38,954 nt of DNA from Deltaproteobacteria bacterium (GCA_021737785.1 JAIPDI010000050.1:1-38954), one strand, 5' to 3'; shown: positions 23,212 through 31,172, counted from the first letter of the stretch. Notes: generated by a model not told the origin, from the sequence alone. Numbers and translations: made by a program.

Positions 23212-23320
23212 AGCATGACCAATATTTTCTTGTCTTTCATGACAGAAGACCAGTGAGTAAGGGCCTAAGAGGGGACGGCCCGGCAGGGTCCCATGACCGA
23301 TCAAGATGGAGGACTGAGAG

Positions 23321-23998
23321 ATGGAAATCAGTATTCACCCGATCAAATTAGGCGCCGATCACTGCTATATCGTTCGTGGAGAAGGAATCATCATGATTGA
23401 CGGCGGATCGCCGAATCAGATAAAAGCCTTCAGGAAAGGCGTTAAGAGACTGTCAATAAAACCTGAAGACATCAGACTTGTTGTGCTTACCCATGGACAT
23501 TGGGATCATATCGGATCCGCCAAAGAGATTAAGGAACTCACAGGGGCGAAGCTTGCCATGCATCAGCGGGAAAAGGACTGTCTGGAGAAATCATTCAAGC
23601 CGCTTCCTCCAGGGGTAACGGTCTGGGGGAAGATTTTTGTGAAGATTATGGCCGTTTTTCTTCCATTGGTTCATTATGCCGCGACCGATGTGGATATCGT
23701 CTTGGAAGATGGAGAGTTTCCGTTATCTGAGTATGGGATTCCAGGAAAGATTATATATACCCCCGGCCATTCCATTGGGTCCGTCACCGTCTTGCTGGAG
23801 ACAGGCGACGCCTTTGTTGGAGACTTGGCCATGGGCGGGTTTCCATTGCGTTTCAGCCCGGGGCTGCCTATCTTGGCGAAAGACATGAAACAGGTGAGAA
23901 AAAGCTGGGAATTGCTGATTAAAGAAGGTGCGAAGACAATTTATCCTGCACATGGAAAACCATTTTCAATCGACATCATTCAAAAGGCCTTGTTGTAG
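23321..23998 (+). CDS. Metallo-beta-lactamase-fold hydrolase
   Basis: This 225-residue MBL protein has GIIMIDGGSPNQI, the metal motif LTHGHWDHIGSAKEI (HxHxDH, around 60-65), the TPGHSIGSV histidine, VGDLAMGG with the bridging Asp, and YPAHGKPF with the last His. The short, plain core resembles glyoxalase II/lactonase-like members. GGAGG lies 8 nt before the ATG. The VanX-like gene starts 50 bp downstream on the same strand and may be co-transcribed. The substrate is unknown. Confidence 0.88.
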   Translation: MEISIHPIKLGADHCYIVRGEGIIMIDGGSPNQIKAFRKGVKRLSIKPEDIRLVVLTHGHWDHIGSAKEIKELTGAKLAMHQREKDCLEKSFKPLPPGVTVWGKIFVKIMAVFLPLVHYAATDVDIVLEDGEFPLSEYGIPGKIIYTPGHSIGSVTVLLETGDAFVGDLAMGGFPLRFSPGLPILAKDMKQVRKSWELLIKEGAKTIYPAHGKPFSIDIIQKALL

Positions 23999-24048
23999 CG
24001 GACCGCAGACGGGGCGGAGACCATGGGTTGAATCGGAGCTTTGGAAAA

Positions 24049-24759
24049 ATGAAACGTCGTCGCATACTCATATCCATTCTCGTTTTTCTGTTCATCGGTT
24101 TTCCCGGTTTCATCTCTTTTGGGAAGCCGCAAGAGCACCCTTTGCCCGAGGGGTTTGTCTATGTTGACAGGGTGATCCCGAACATCGTCATTGACCTGCG
24201 GTACTATACAAAGCACAACTTTGTCGGCGAGCGAATCGATGGGTATCTGGAACCGAGGTGCATTCTCACCAGGGCGGCGACGGATGCTCTTATAGAAATT
24301 CAGGAAGAATTAGATCCGTTTGGCCTTGGCCTAAAGATATTTGATGCCTATCGCCCGCAACGGGCAGTGGATCACTTTGTGCGCTGGGCCGGCAACCTGG
24401 AAGATACACGAACAAAGGCGGAGTTTTATCCGGACATAGAAAAGGACACCCTGTTAAGGGACCGCTATATTGCAGCCAGGTCAAGCCATAGCCGCGGCAG
24501 TACCGTCGACCTGACCATCGTTTCCCTTGAATCCGAAACAGCAGGGGAAGCACTCGACATGGGGACGGAGTTTGATTTTTTCGGTCCGGCGTCCTCGCCG
24601 TTTTTTCCAGGCCTCTCTCCTAATCAGCGGGCCCACCGGATGCTCTTGCACACCCTCATGAAAAGGCATGGGTTTGAGCCCTATCCTGAGGAATGGTGGC
24701 ATTTTACCCTGAGAGAAGAACCCCCTCCAGAGACGTATTTCAATTTTCCGGTCCAATGA
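24049..24759 (+). CDS. D-alanyl-D-alanine dipeptidase (VanX/DdpX, M15D)
   Basis: This 236-residue exported zinc dipeptidase has an N-terminal signal (MKRRRILISILVFLFIG). The VanX landmarks are present: Arg102 in FDAYRPQ (transition-state Arg), His147 and Asp154 in SSHSRGSTVD, then Glu215 and His218 in EEWWHF. The family hydrolyses D-Ala-D-Ala; in non-resistant bacteria it recycles peptidoglycan dipeptide or acts on other D-dipeptides. A TTG at 24028 is in frame, but GGAG ~10 nt before the ATG at 24049 supports the shorter form, which also begins with the signal sequence. No vanHA genes are nearby, so a resistance role is not suggested. Confidence 0.92.
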   Translation: MKRRRILISILVFLFIGFPGFISFGKPQEHPLPEGFVYVDRVIPNIVIDLRYYTKHNFVGERIDGYLEPRCILTRAATDALIEIQEELDPFGLGLKIFDAYRPQRAVDHFVRWAGNLEDTRTKAEFYPDIEKDTLLRDRYIAARSSHSRGSTVDLTIVSLESETAGEALDMGTEFDFFGPASSPFFPGLSPNQRAHRMLLHTLMKRHGFEPYPEEWWHFTLREEPPPETYFNFPVQ

Positions 24760-24829
24760 ACAAACCTTCCGCCCTTGTCTGCCGATTGTCGTGATCGCAC
24801 CATTCGGCGCGTGACTGGACGGGCGGCCA

Positions 24830-24938
24830 GGGTGCTCCCGCCCACGTATTTCAACCCCTCGTCTTTTTGAATGGAGATCACGTCCTGCTTCCCTGAACTC
24901 AGGTCTATCTTCAAGATTCTGTTATGCGACCCCGGCAT
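24830..24938 (-). pseudogene. N-terminal remnant of a tungsten-dependent aldehyde:ferredoxin oxidoreductase
   Basis: The minus-strand frame from the ATG at 24938 reads MPGSHNRILKIDLSSGKQ, then DEGLKYVGGSTLAAR. This matches the invariant AOR beginning (GxxGxILRVDLTSGK, then KFLGGRGLGARLL). After LAAR (36 residues) similarity ends; the ~570 remaining residues, with the pterin and Fe-S ligands, are absent. The ribosome binding site (AGGAGG 7 nt upstream) is intact. It lies ~115 bp past the end of the FMN-binding gene on the same strand, as if it were the lost last gene of the glycyl-radical operon. Confidence 0.75.
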
Positions 24939-25055
24939 CAACCCCCCTCCTTTTCTTCTCTTTCAGACAAAACGGACGTTGGTTTCGGTTGTGAGGCAGG
25001 AACCTGCCCCATCTTCCGTTGCTTGAATTTCAATTTCAGCGCTTCACTGACCGGT

Positions 25056-25901
25056 TCATTCCCATGTATCAACGACCGGCTTCAGTGGAACCTCCGGATA
25101 AATCTGCCCGTGGGCCGGCGGCATGGAGTTGTAAACCCATTTGATGTCGACGATCCCGATCACCAGACCCCGTTTGCGACGGTAACCCCGAAAGATGCCC
25201 CGAATGAGCACGCCTTCCATTTTCATGGTCAAAGCGAACACGGCGACCGTGGTCTCTTCAGGGATGCGCATGAGTTCTTCCTTGAAGGCCAGTGGAGAAA
25301 AAGCCAGCCGCCGGCTGTCGGCCGCCTGGCACTGGACGACCGGCACGATCACCGGAAATCCGTCCGGGCCGATATATGACACGAACTTGAGGGCATCCAG
25401 TTGATTAAACAGGTCTTGTGCAAAGGGTTTGAGTATGGGTTCGCCGTTTCCGGCGGCTGCAGCGCCTTTGGTCATTTTCGTCAGCATGGCGGACAGGACG
25501 ATTCGGAACATGGGAAGGGCTTCGCCTTCAGATGTCTCGATGAGATCCAGGTAATGAACCGTGTTGATACCGAAATAGGTGTTATACCGGAACATGGGAA
25601 TTTCGTTGTAACGCTCGTATTCCCGGCCTTCAGTTCGCAAATGGGTCCATCTGGCCCGGCCCCGCCACATCTTTTTGTCCATGGTCATGACAAGAAAACC
25701 GATATCAGGTCTTGTCTGAATATACGCCTTGCTCAGTCCTTTACAGAACTGCCCCAGCGTCAGCTGACGGGGCCCAGGGGCCATGATCGAGGTAATCAGG
25801 GAAATATGCGGCAGTCCCCCGGGATTGACACAGGCCACCAGTCCGATCTTTTCGGCCGGCTCAAATGCCTTCATCTCCTGCTCAATGAAGTATGTCCTCA
25901 T
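25056..25901 (-). CDS. FMN-binding split-barrel (PNPOx-like) protein
   Basis: This 281-residue protein appears to contain two split-barrel halves of the pyridoxamine-5'-phosphate-oxidase-like fold: AEKIGLVACVNPGGLPHISLITSIMA (about 16-41, the typical FMN-contacting first strands) and, later, DALKFVSYIGPDGFPVIVPVVQ, which repeats the same strand pattern. It may bind a flavin or F420/heme-like cofactor; the reaction is unknown. It is the last intact gene of the minus-strand glycyl-radical-enzyme cluster, 66 bp after the activase, so a role in the same pathway, for example redox chemistry on product or radical repair, is inferred only from linkage. AAGG precedes the ATG. Confidence 0.7.
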   Translation of the reverse strand: MRTYFIEQEMKAFEPAEKIGLVACVNPGGLPHISLITSIMAPGPRQLTLGQFCKGLSKAYIQTRPDIGFLVMTMDKKMWRGRARWTHLRTEGREYERYNEIPMFRYNTYFGINTVHYLDLIETSEGEALPMFRIVLSAMLTKMTKGAAAAGNGEPILKPFAQDLFNQLDALKFVSYIGPDGFPVIVPVVQCQAADSRRLAFSPLAFKEELMRIPEETTVAVFALTMKMEGVLIRGIFRGYRRKRGLVIGIVDIKWVYNSMPPAHGQIYPEVPLKPVVDTWE

Positions 25902-25967
25902 GAGGCCCTTTCTCGCTTTTCTCGAAGCATATCTGTTGAGCCAATCCGGTCTGAAGCACCATCCGAT

Positions 25968-26954
25968 TCAGGATGCCTCTTTTTCCAGCCTTGTCGAGCC
26001 GCTCCAGGTCACGATCGCAGGGTCCACGCCCGAGTGCCGGGCCACAGCCGCCAATTCCTCCATCATCCGGCTGCGCAGCAGTTCCTCCTCCCTGTAGGGC
26101 CAGTCAAGATCCAGTCGCAGATATTTGTCCCTGCACAGATTGTTGAATGCACACAGTTCCCACCGGTTCACCAGTCCATCCAGGTTCTTTGCAATAAACC
26201 CCCCGATCCCCCGGATGTTTTCGTTGGTGGCCGTTGCACCGGGGATGATGGGGGTTCGTATCCAGAGTTGCCCGGGACGCCCTTTCGATCGCATCCGGTC
26301 GCGCACACAGAGCAGATTTTCCAGAATCCTCTCATGGGTTGCGCCGGTAAACCTTCTGTGCTTTTCCGCGTCCATTTCCTTCAGATCAAACAGGAGCAGA
26401 TCCACATAGGGGAGGAGTCCTTCCAGGACGTTTCGGGAGCACATGCCGCAGGTATCCAGGGCCGTATGAATACCCTCCGCCTTCAACCGTTTCAGAAACT
26501 CCCGGTTAAACACCGCCTGCAGGGTCGGCTCCCCCCCGCCCAGGGTCACGCCGCCGCCGGACGACGCAAAATAGACGCGATCCTTGGTCACCTCAGCAAC
26601 CAGGTCATCCAGTTCCCACATCCGGCCCAGAAGCTGTAAGGCGGCGGCCGGGCATTCATCCACGCACAGCCCGCACCCGGTGCATCGGCTGCGGTCGATG
26701 CGATTGCCGTCTTTGGTAAATGCCAGGGCACCTTCCGGGCATGCGTCCAGGCAGGTCTTGCAGCCGATACACTGGTTCGCTATCCAGTGAACCTGGGGAT
26801 GGGGAGAAATGCTCTCGGGATTGTGACACCAGAGGCATTTCAAAGGGCACCCCTTGAAGAAAACCGTCGTACGGATCCCCGGTCCATCTTCAGTGGACAT
26901 GCGCTGAATTTCCAGGACCGTGGCCCTCAGATTCGGGTCAGAGTTACTGTGCAT
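25968..26954 (-). CDS. Glycyl-radical-enzyme activating radical-SAM protein
   Basis: This 328-residue activase has the radical-SAM cluster motif C36PLKC40LWC43, preceded by STEDGPGIRTTVFFKG, which is diagnostic for PFL-activase-type enzymes. Two added ferredoxin-like 4Fe-4S motifs follow: C62IGCKTCLDACPEG and C91TGCGLCVDECPAA. The SAM-binding GGGEPTLQ is present. The two extra clusters are typical of activases for dehydratases, decarboxylases and C-N/C-S lyases, not for PFL itself. It generates the glycyl radical on the enzyme encoded upstream. A TTG-initiated extension (to 26984) would translate part of a heptamer repeat and lacks a ribosome binding site, so I prefer the ATG at 26954. Confidence 0.93.
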   Translation of the reverse strand: MHSNSDPNLRATVLEIQRMSTEDGPGIRTTVFFKGCPLKCLWCHNPESISPHPQVHWIANQCIGCKTCLDACPEGALAFTKDGNRIDRSRCTGCGLCVDECPAAALQLLGRMWELDDLVAEVTKDRVYFASSGGGVTLGGGEPTLQAVFNREFLKRLKAEGIHTALDTCGMCSRNVLEGLLPYVDLLLFDLKEMDAEKHRRFTGATHERILENLLCVRDRMRSKGRPGQLWIRTPIIPGATATNENIRGIGGFIAKNLDGLVNRWELCAFNNLCRDKYLRLDLDWPYREEELLRSRMMEELAAVARHSGVDPAIVTWSGSTRLEKEAS

Positions 26955-26960
26955 GAGTAA

Positions 26961-26989
26961 AAAGCTCACGAGGTGAAAGCTCAAAGCTC
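26961..26989. repeat. AAAGCTC heptamer array
   Basis: Units AAAGCTC at 26961, 26976 and 26983, the first separated by an 8-nt interruption. On the minus strand it reads GAGCTTT and supplies the last codons and stop of the small ORF at 26981 (FEL-stop). Confidence 0.8.
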
Positions 26990-27145
26990 AAAGGATGTTG
27001 CGATGATGCCGCCATCTATTTCTATGTTCTCCCTGAAAGCATTAATCAGACCCATCATCATGGAACCGATTCTTTTATGCCTTGTTCCAAAGTCAAGATA
27101 ACCAGAATCGCTCCGTACCTCCAGGTCTTCATACCCGAGCCTCAT
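26981..27145 (-). CDS. 54-residue small ORF between glycyl-radical enzyme and activase
   Basis: It begins MRLGYEDLEVRSDSGYLDFG and continues RIGSMMMGLINAFREN, ending IATSFEL, where FEL comes from the heptamer array. GGGAGG lies 8 nt before the ATG. It starts 37 bp after the enzyme's stop and ends ~26 nt before the activase ATG, so it is positioned like a real operon member. It is not the Cys-rich small subunit of 4-hydroxyphenylacetate decarboxylase, as there are no cysteines. The central SMMMGLINAF recalls the C-terminus of four-helix-bundle (23S IVP-like) proteins, so it might instead be an internally deleted remnant of one. Confidence 0.4.
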   Translation of the reverse strand: MRLGYEDLEVRSDSGYLDFGTRHKRIGSMMMGLINAFRENIEIDGGIIATSFEL

Positions 27146-27182
27146 CCAGCGCGCCTCCCTTCGGCGTCACACCCACAACGAG

Positions 27183-29699
27183 CTAAAACCGACCGTGACT
27201 CACCCGCTGGATAACCTCATCCTGAAGTTCCCTTCCCACGGCCGTGAAATAGGCGTTGTAGCCGGTGACCCTGACCAGGAGGTGTCGGTAGTCTCTGGGA
27301 TGCTTCTGGGCATCGCGCAGCACATCCGGGTCCAACATGTTGATCTGCAAGGCGCTCCCGCCGTTTTCGCAGTAGCCCCGCAAAAACGCCTTGAACTTTT
27401 CTTTGTGCTCGGGATCCCGGATAATGGAGGGGTTGAACGTAATGGTGTGGCTGGCGCCGTTGGGAAGGCAGTTGAGGTATTCCCCCCAGTCGCCCTTTCC
27501 GTCGACGGCCTTGCCGCCCATGACCTTGCCCACGGAGTTGGCATTGGATGTGGGTCCGTTGACATCCGCCCCATTGGACGGACAGATGGCGTTGGACAGA
27601 AACCGGCCCCTGGGTCTGCCGTCGGCGCTGGCAGCCATGATAAAGCCGTCGCCGGCCCAGTAGTTCCAGCTCAACATGCCGGGCCTGAAGCGCCTGCCGG
27701 TTGAGACGGTCACATGCTTCCATGTCTCCTCGCACCACAGGTCCATCACCTTCTTGGCCATGGCATCGGCCGTTTCATCGTCGCGACCGTATTTGGGCGC
27801 CTTGTTCCCGGCCATGGCCTGAAGCTTGTCATGCCCCTGCCAATTGTCCTTCAAGGCCCTGATGAGTTCGGCCATGGTGCATTTCTTCTGGTCGAAGACG
27901 AGGTATTTGATGGCCAGGAGGGAATCGACGGTGGTGGCATAGGTGACGGCTTCAAGGGTCGTGAAATTGATTTCCGCGCCTCCCCGGGTGACGTCGAGAC
28001 CCTTTTCGGCGCAGCCCCTGACCAGACATGAGAGATAGGGGGTCGGGAAGTATTGTGCCCGAAGCGATTCGGATGCCTCATAGACCTCGACGCTTTTTTG
28101 AACAATATACTCGGTCTGTCTGACATAGGCGGCCCAGAATTCGTCCCAGGTCTTGAAGCGGCCCGCCTCCCCGGTATCCGGCCCGTCCTGTTGGAGAGGC
28201 TCCTCCTTCCCGGTCATGGGATTAAAGAAAGGGATGAGATCCCTCCCCCCGGTAAGGGCCAGTTCCACTCCCTTGAGCAGGTTGAGGTTAACGTCCACGG
28301 TGCCGGACCGATCATTTCCGACCATGGTGTTTTCAAGACAGCCGACCGGTGCATAGTCATGAACATTCCCCTCATGGATCAGATGGCCAAGGCCCGCCTT
28401 CCTGGCTTGAAGCATCATACCAGCCATGGACCGTTCATCGAAATTCAGTAGAAATGGCGACCCCTGGCTCAGCGAGATCATGTCCACCACCTTGTTCAGC
28501 AGGGCGTCGGTAGAATGTCGATGCAGCCGCACGTTCGGCTTGGGCTCCAGAATCGGGGACATCTCGTCGATGACCTCAAGAATGGCATAGGTTAAATCAT
28601 TGGTCATATCGCGGCCGCCGGCCCCCATGCCGGAGAGCGTGATCAGCTGACCAAACCCGGACGTGATGCCCTGGTTGCCGTTGCGGATCATGGCATCATA
28701 GACCGTATTGCAGTGCACCCAGAAGCATTTCAGTATTTCCTTGCCGAATTCCCGCGCCATTCCATGGGACAGGGAATCTTCCCAGTACGGGAGGAGGTAC
28801 TGGTCGATACGGCCGAAAGAGGTTCCGGGACCGGGGTAGTTTTCATCGCTCATGATCAGCATGTGATTGATCCAGAGCGCCTGGAGGGCCTCCCAGAAGG
28901 TTCGGGCCGGTTCCCAGGGGACCCGCCTCAGGTTCTCGGCCATCTGCTCCAGTTCCTGTCGTCGCTGAAGGTCGGTGTGTCCGGCCGCACGTTCCACACA
29001 GACATCCGCGTAACCGGCCGCCACCTCCCGCGGCATGGCGGCCGGCGTCATCATGGCCCTTAACTGGGAACCCCTGGATCCGCGTTTCTCCGGTTCGCTC
29101 AATCCAGTGTATCTGGAGTCGAGATCGGCCAGGATCCCTTTCCACCCGATTTTCAAGGCCCGTTCGTGATCGGGAATCAGGTGTCCGCTGGTGGCGCCCG
29201 CATTGCCGTAGCCGTGGTCATGAAACCATTTCATGGCGGCCCGGGCCCCCTTTTTGCCCAGGAGAGCCCTGTCAAACGCCTGCTGTTCCCGTTTGTCCAG
29301 GCAGAGGGAGGTCTGAATATTAAAGCGACCGCCGGCCAGCAGATCGCCCGGCAGGATCTCCTTGGGCATATAGCGGACCATGACCTCCTTCACAAACCAG
29401 GCGCGCCGTTCCACCTGAGCCCAGGCCCAGAATTCCTTGGCCAGTTCCACGGTTCTGGCGGCCTGACGGAAGGAACCCCGCAGGGTTTGCATCAATGCAT
29501 AGGTCTCCGGCACAATGTAAAAACTCATCTCATTGAACTGGACATCCCAGGCCGTGCCCGTGGACCAGGCCAGGAATTCATTGTTCCACCGGCGGTCCGT
29601 ACCCTTGAAATAGTAGTCCCGCAGCCATTGAATCCGCGGGGTCAGGTTCCTTGGGGTCTTGATGCGATGATCGAATCGAGGGAGGGCAGCAGCGGTCAT
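27183..29699 (-). CDS. Glycyl-radical enzyme of the PFL superfamily (GCxE type), substrate unknown
   Basis: This 838-residue enzyme has the full glycyl-radical layout: a PFL domain, the active-site loop with thiyl Cys454 and acid Glu456 in APVGCLENTMVG (450-461), and the radical Gly813 in VRVTGYNAYF (809-818) near the C-terminus. The GCxE motif groups it with eliminases and decarboxylases (glycerol/diol dehydratase, choline and isethionate lyases, arylacetate decarboxylases) rather than PFL (CC) or benzylsuccinate synthase. The residue after Glu is Asn (GCLEN), not the Pro of GCVEP dehydratases, so it may be a distinct clade. AAGGAG lies 8 nt before the ATG. The cluster carries its own GntR regulator upstream and the activase downstream; the dead AOR gene hints at an aldehyde product. 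Confidence 0.92.
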   Translation of the reverse strand: MTAAALPRFDHRIKTPRNLTPRIQWLRDYYFKGTDRRWNNEFLAWSTGTAWDVQFNEMSFYIVPETYALMQTLRGSFRQAARTVELAKEFWAWAQVERRAWFVKEVMVRYMPKEILPGDLLAGGRFNIQTSLCLDKREQQAFDRALLGKKGARAAMKWFHDHGYGNAGATSGHLIPDHERALKIGWKGILADLDSRYTGLSEPEKRGSRGSQLRAMMTPAAMPREVAAGYADVCVERAAGHTDLQRRQELEQMAENLRRVPWEPARTFWEALQALWINHMLIMSDENYPGPGTSFGRIDQYLLPYWEDSLSHGMAREFGKEILKCFWVHCNTVYDAMIRNGNQGITSGFGQLITLSGMGAGGRDMTNDLTYAILEVIDEMSPILEPKPNVRLHRHSTDALLNKVVDMISLSQGSPFLLNFDERSMAGMMLQARKAGLGHLIHEGNVHDYAPVGCLENTMVGNDRSGTVDVNLNLLKGVELALTGGRDLIPFFNPMTGKEEPLQQDGPDTGEAGRFKTWDEFWAAYVRQTEYIVQKSVEVYEASESLRAQYFPTPYLSCLVRGCAEKGLDVTRGGAEINFTTLEAVTYATTVDSLLAIKYLVFDQKKCTMAELIRALKDNWQGHDKLQAMAGNKAPKYGRDDETADAMAKKVMDLWCEETWKHVTVSTGRRFRPGMLSWNYWAGDGFIMAASADGRPRGRFLSNAICPSNGADVNGPTSNANSVGKVMGGKAVDGKGDWGEYLNCLPNGASHTITFNPSIIRDPEHKEKFKAFLRGYCENGGSALQINMLDPDVLRDAQKHPRDYRHLLVRVTGYNAYFTAVGRELQDEVIQRVSHGRF

Positions 29700-29718
29700 G
29701 GCGGGTTCTCCTTTGTAA

Positions 29719-29746
29719 AAAGCTCAAAGCTGAAAGCTCAAAGCTC
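29719..29746. repeat. Heptamer array, four units
   Basis: AAAGCTC, AAAGCTG, AAAGCTC, AAAGCTC lie in the 90-bp gap between the GntR regulator and the glycyl-radical enzyme. Confidence 0.9.
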
Positions 29747-29788
29747 AACGTGCAAGGGAATTGAGATCTGCAGCTCTTCTTGTTCCTT

Positions 29789-30523
29789 TCAGCTTTGAGC
29801 CTTGAGCTTTGAGCTCCTTTTCAAGTGTTCCATCCCGTGGGCCAGCATGTTCTTCATGATCTCCACGGCCTTCTCTTCATCCTTGGCCTTCAATGCGGTC
29901 ACCATCTCTTCATGAAAGGCAAACACCTCCGGAACCACCGTCGCGTCGGAAAAAAATCGGCAGGCCAGATTGAGGTAACAGCTTTTGAATGAATTCAGCA
30001 GCAGGGGGTAGATGTCATTGCCCGATGCCATGGCTATGAGATGGTGAAAATCAAAATCCAGTTCACTGATCCTCTGCATATTCTGGTGATTGACGGATGC
30101 CTCCTCCTGAAGCAGCCGGCCAAAGTCTTTCAGCTGCTCCACGGTTCGATGGCCGGCCGCCCGTCTTGCCGTTTCTACTTCAAATAGAAATCGCATTTCC
30201 AGCAGACTGGTGAACAGTTCCTCTTTCAGATCGCCCCGATGGTAAGTAAGGAGAGAGGTCAACAGCGACAGGGAACCTTCTCGGCGATAGTCATTGACAA
30301 CCGTCCCAACCCTCGGAATGAGGGAGACCAGTCCCTTGGCGGCCAGGTCAACAAGCCCCTCGTGAACCACGGGTCGGCTGACATTGAGCTGCAGGGCCAA
30401 TTCACGTTCAGAAGGGAGTTTCTGCCCGATGGGAAAGGCGCCGGAGAGTATCAGCGCCTCAAGGCGTTTCACAAAGGCATCTTTAAGACTTTCGGTGCGA
30501 ATAGGGCTAAGGAGTTGCTGCAC
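29789..30523 (-). CDS. GntR/FadR-family transcriptional regulator
   Basis: This ~244-residue regulator has a winged helix (LPSERELALQLNVSRPVVHEGLVDLAAKGLVSLIPRVGT) and a C-terminal helical FCD ligand domain (FLFEVETARRAAG, then DFDFHHLIAMASGN with candidate metal-ligand His residues). It probably senses the substrate or product of the adjacent glycyl-radical pathway. I place the start at the GTG at 30523 (GGAG 6 nt upstream) and not at the ATG at 30565, because the latter lies in the -10 box and operator. The last eight residues, SSKLKAQS, are encoded by a heptamer repeat and are not conserved-looking. It is the first gene of the minus-strand cluster. Confidence 0.9.
   Translation of the reverse strand: MQQLLSPIRTESLKDAFVKRLEALILSGAFPIGQKLPSERELALQLNVSRPVVHEGLVDLAAKGLVSLIPRVGTVVNDYRREGSLSLLTSLLTYHRGDLKEELFTSLLEMRFLFEVETARRAAGHRTVEQLKDFGRLLQEEASVNHQNMQRISELDFDFHHLIAMASGNDIYPLLLNSFKSCYLNLACRFFSDATVVPEVFAFHEEMVTALKAKDEEKAVEIMKNMLAHGMEHLKRSSKLKAQS
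29790..29817. repeat. Heptamer array, four units, encoding the regulator's C-terminus
   Basis: CAGCTTT, GAGCCTT, GAGCTTT, GAGCTCC (plus strand). On the minus strand these codons read SSKLKAQS-stop, the tail of the GntR protein, so the array has invaded or replaced the gene's natural end. Confidence 0.9.
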
Positions 30524-30535
30524 AATATGCTCCTG

Positions 30536-30564
30536 TGTGGCAGGTGGTATTACCAGCTGCCACA
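30536..30564. promoter_or_regulatory. 29-bp palindromic operator of the GntR/FadR regulator
   Basis: TGTGGCAGGTGGT-ATT-ACCAGCTGCCACA is a perfect dyad except for one pair. Its centre, TGGTATTACCA (30545-30555), fits the FadR-subfamily half-site rule TNGTNNNACNA exactly. It overlaps the -10 and start region of the promoter at 30562-30590, so binding should repress the cluster. Confidence 0.8.
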
Positions 30565-30590
30565 TTAAAAAATTTGTGTGGACATGTCAA
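30562..30590 (-). promoter_or_regulatory. Promoter of the glycyl-radical-enzyme cluster
   Basis: On the minus strand TTGACA (30590-30585), 17 bp, TAATGT (30567-30562). The -10 is weak and is covered by the operator. Confidence 0.6.
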
Positions 30591-30950
30591 GCCTATGTTG
30601 GGGCCGCCTCCAAATTCGTAAGGCGGAGGCTTCTCACCGATTGGAATAGCGGAATGTTGGAACGCCGGGATGGTGGTTGAGGGGGATTGAGACTATTCCA
30701 TGCCTCCGGACCAACGGCATGGCCAACCCTGGAGAAAATGTGTGATTACACCGCCTTGGGTGGTTGGGCATTCGAGACGTTTAATTATAGACAACATCAT
30801 GCTGTTTGGGATAGCCTGTTGGAAGTGCCGCAACGCTTCAAATGAGGCTCGGATAGACGGCAAGGGGGCAGATTTCAGCCTGTCAGAGACCTGGATGACG
30901 GGGCGTTTCCGATGTAGCGGGCAGAAGCCTTGGCAGGGGTGGGGAGATCC
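30591..30950. other. Intergenic, no supported gene
   Basis: ORFs exist on both strands but none has a recognisable domain or good start. CCGCCT-N-AGGCGG pairing occurs near 30604-30630. Nothing else is recognised. Confidence 0.35.
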
Positions 30951-31172
30951 ATGAAAATCCGCGTAGAGTGTTATTCGGGATACAGGGGTGAAGAGACCCC
31001 CCGAAGGTTCTGGCTGGATGAGCGATTGGTAGAGATTACCGAGGTGGTAGACAGATGGCTCGACCCGGAACATCGCTATTTCAAGGTTGTGGGCGACGAT
31101 GGGGCCACATACATCCTTCGGCACAATTCGGAAACCGATTCGTGGGAGATTACCTTTTTCCGTGATATTTGA
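30951..31172 (+). CDS. Small DUF6504-like protein
   Basis: This 73-residue protein, MKIRVECYSGYRGEETPRRF, then WLDERLVEITEVVDRWLDP, RYFKVVGDDGATYILRHN and a final SWEITFF, has the arrangement of DUF6504-type proteins (P-x-x-F-W, ...VVDRW, ...ILRH). The function is unknown; relatives are sometimes near translesion polymerases, but none is seen here. GGGGAG lies directly upstream of the ATG at 30951, favouring it over 30930. A heptamer array begins at its stop codon. Confidence 0.6.
   Translation: MKIRVECYSGYRGEETPRRFWLDERLVEITEVVDRWLDPEHRYFKVVGDDGATYILRHNSETDSWEITFFRDI

Noticed and set aside
24049-24759. Vancomycin-resistance role for the VanX-like protein
   Set aside because: No vanH, vanA or vanRS genes are nearby and the protein has its own signal sequence; a general D-dipeptidase role is more likely.
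25401-26639. Long plus-strand ORF (412 codons)
   Set aside because: It is antisense to the FMN-binding and activase genes, which have clear cofactor motifs; its translation is proline/histidine/glutamine-rich shadow sequence.
27195-29798. Several plus-strand ORFs of 100-210 codons
   Set aside because: Shadows of the glycyl-radical enzyme gene, with no recognisable domains.
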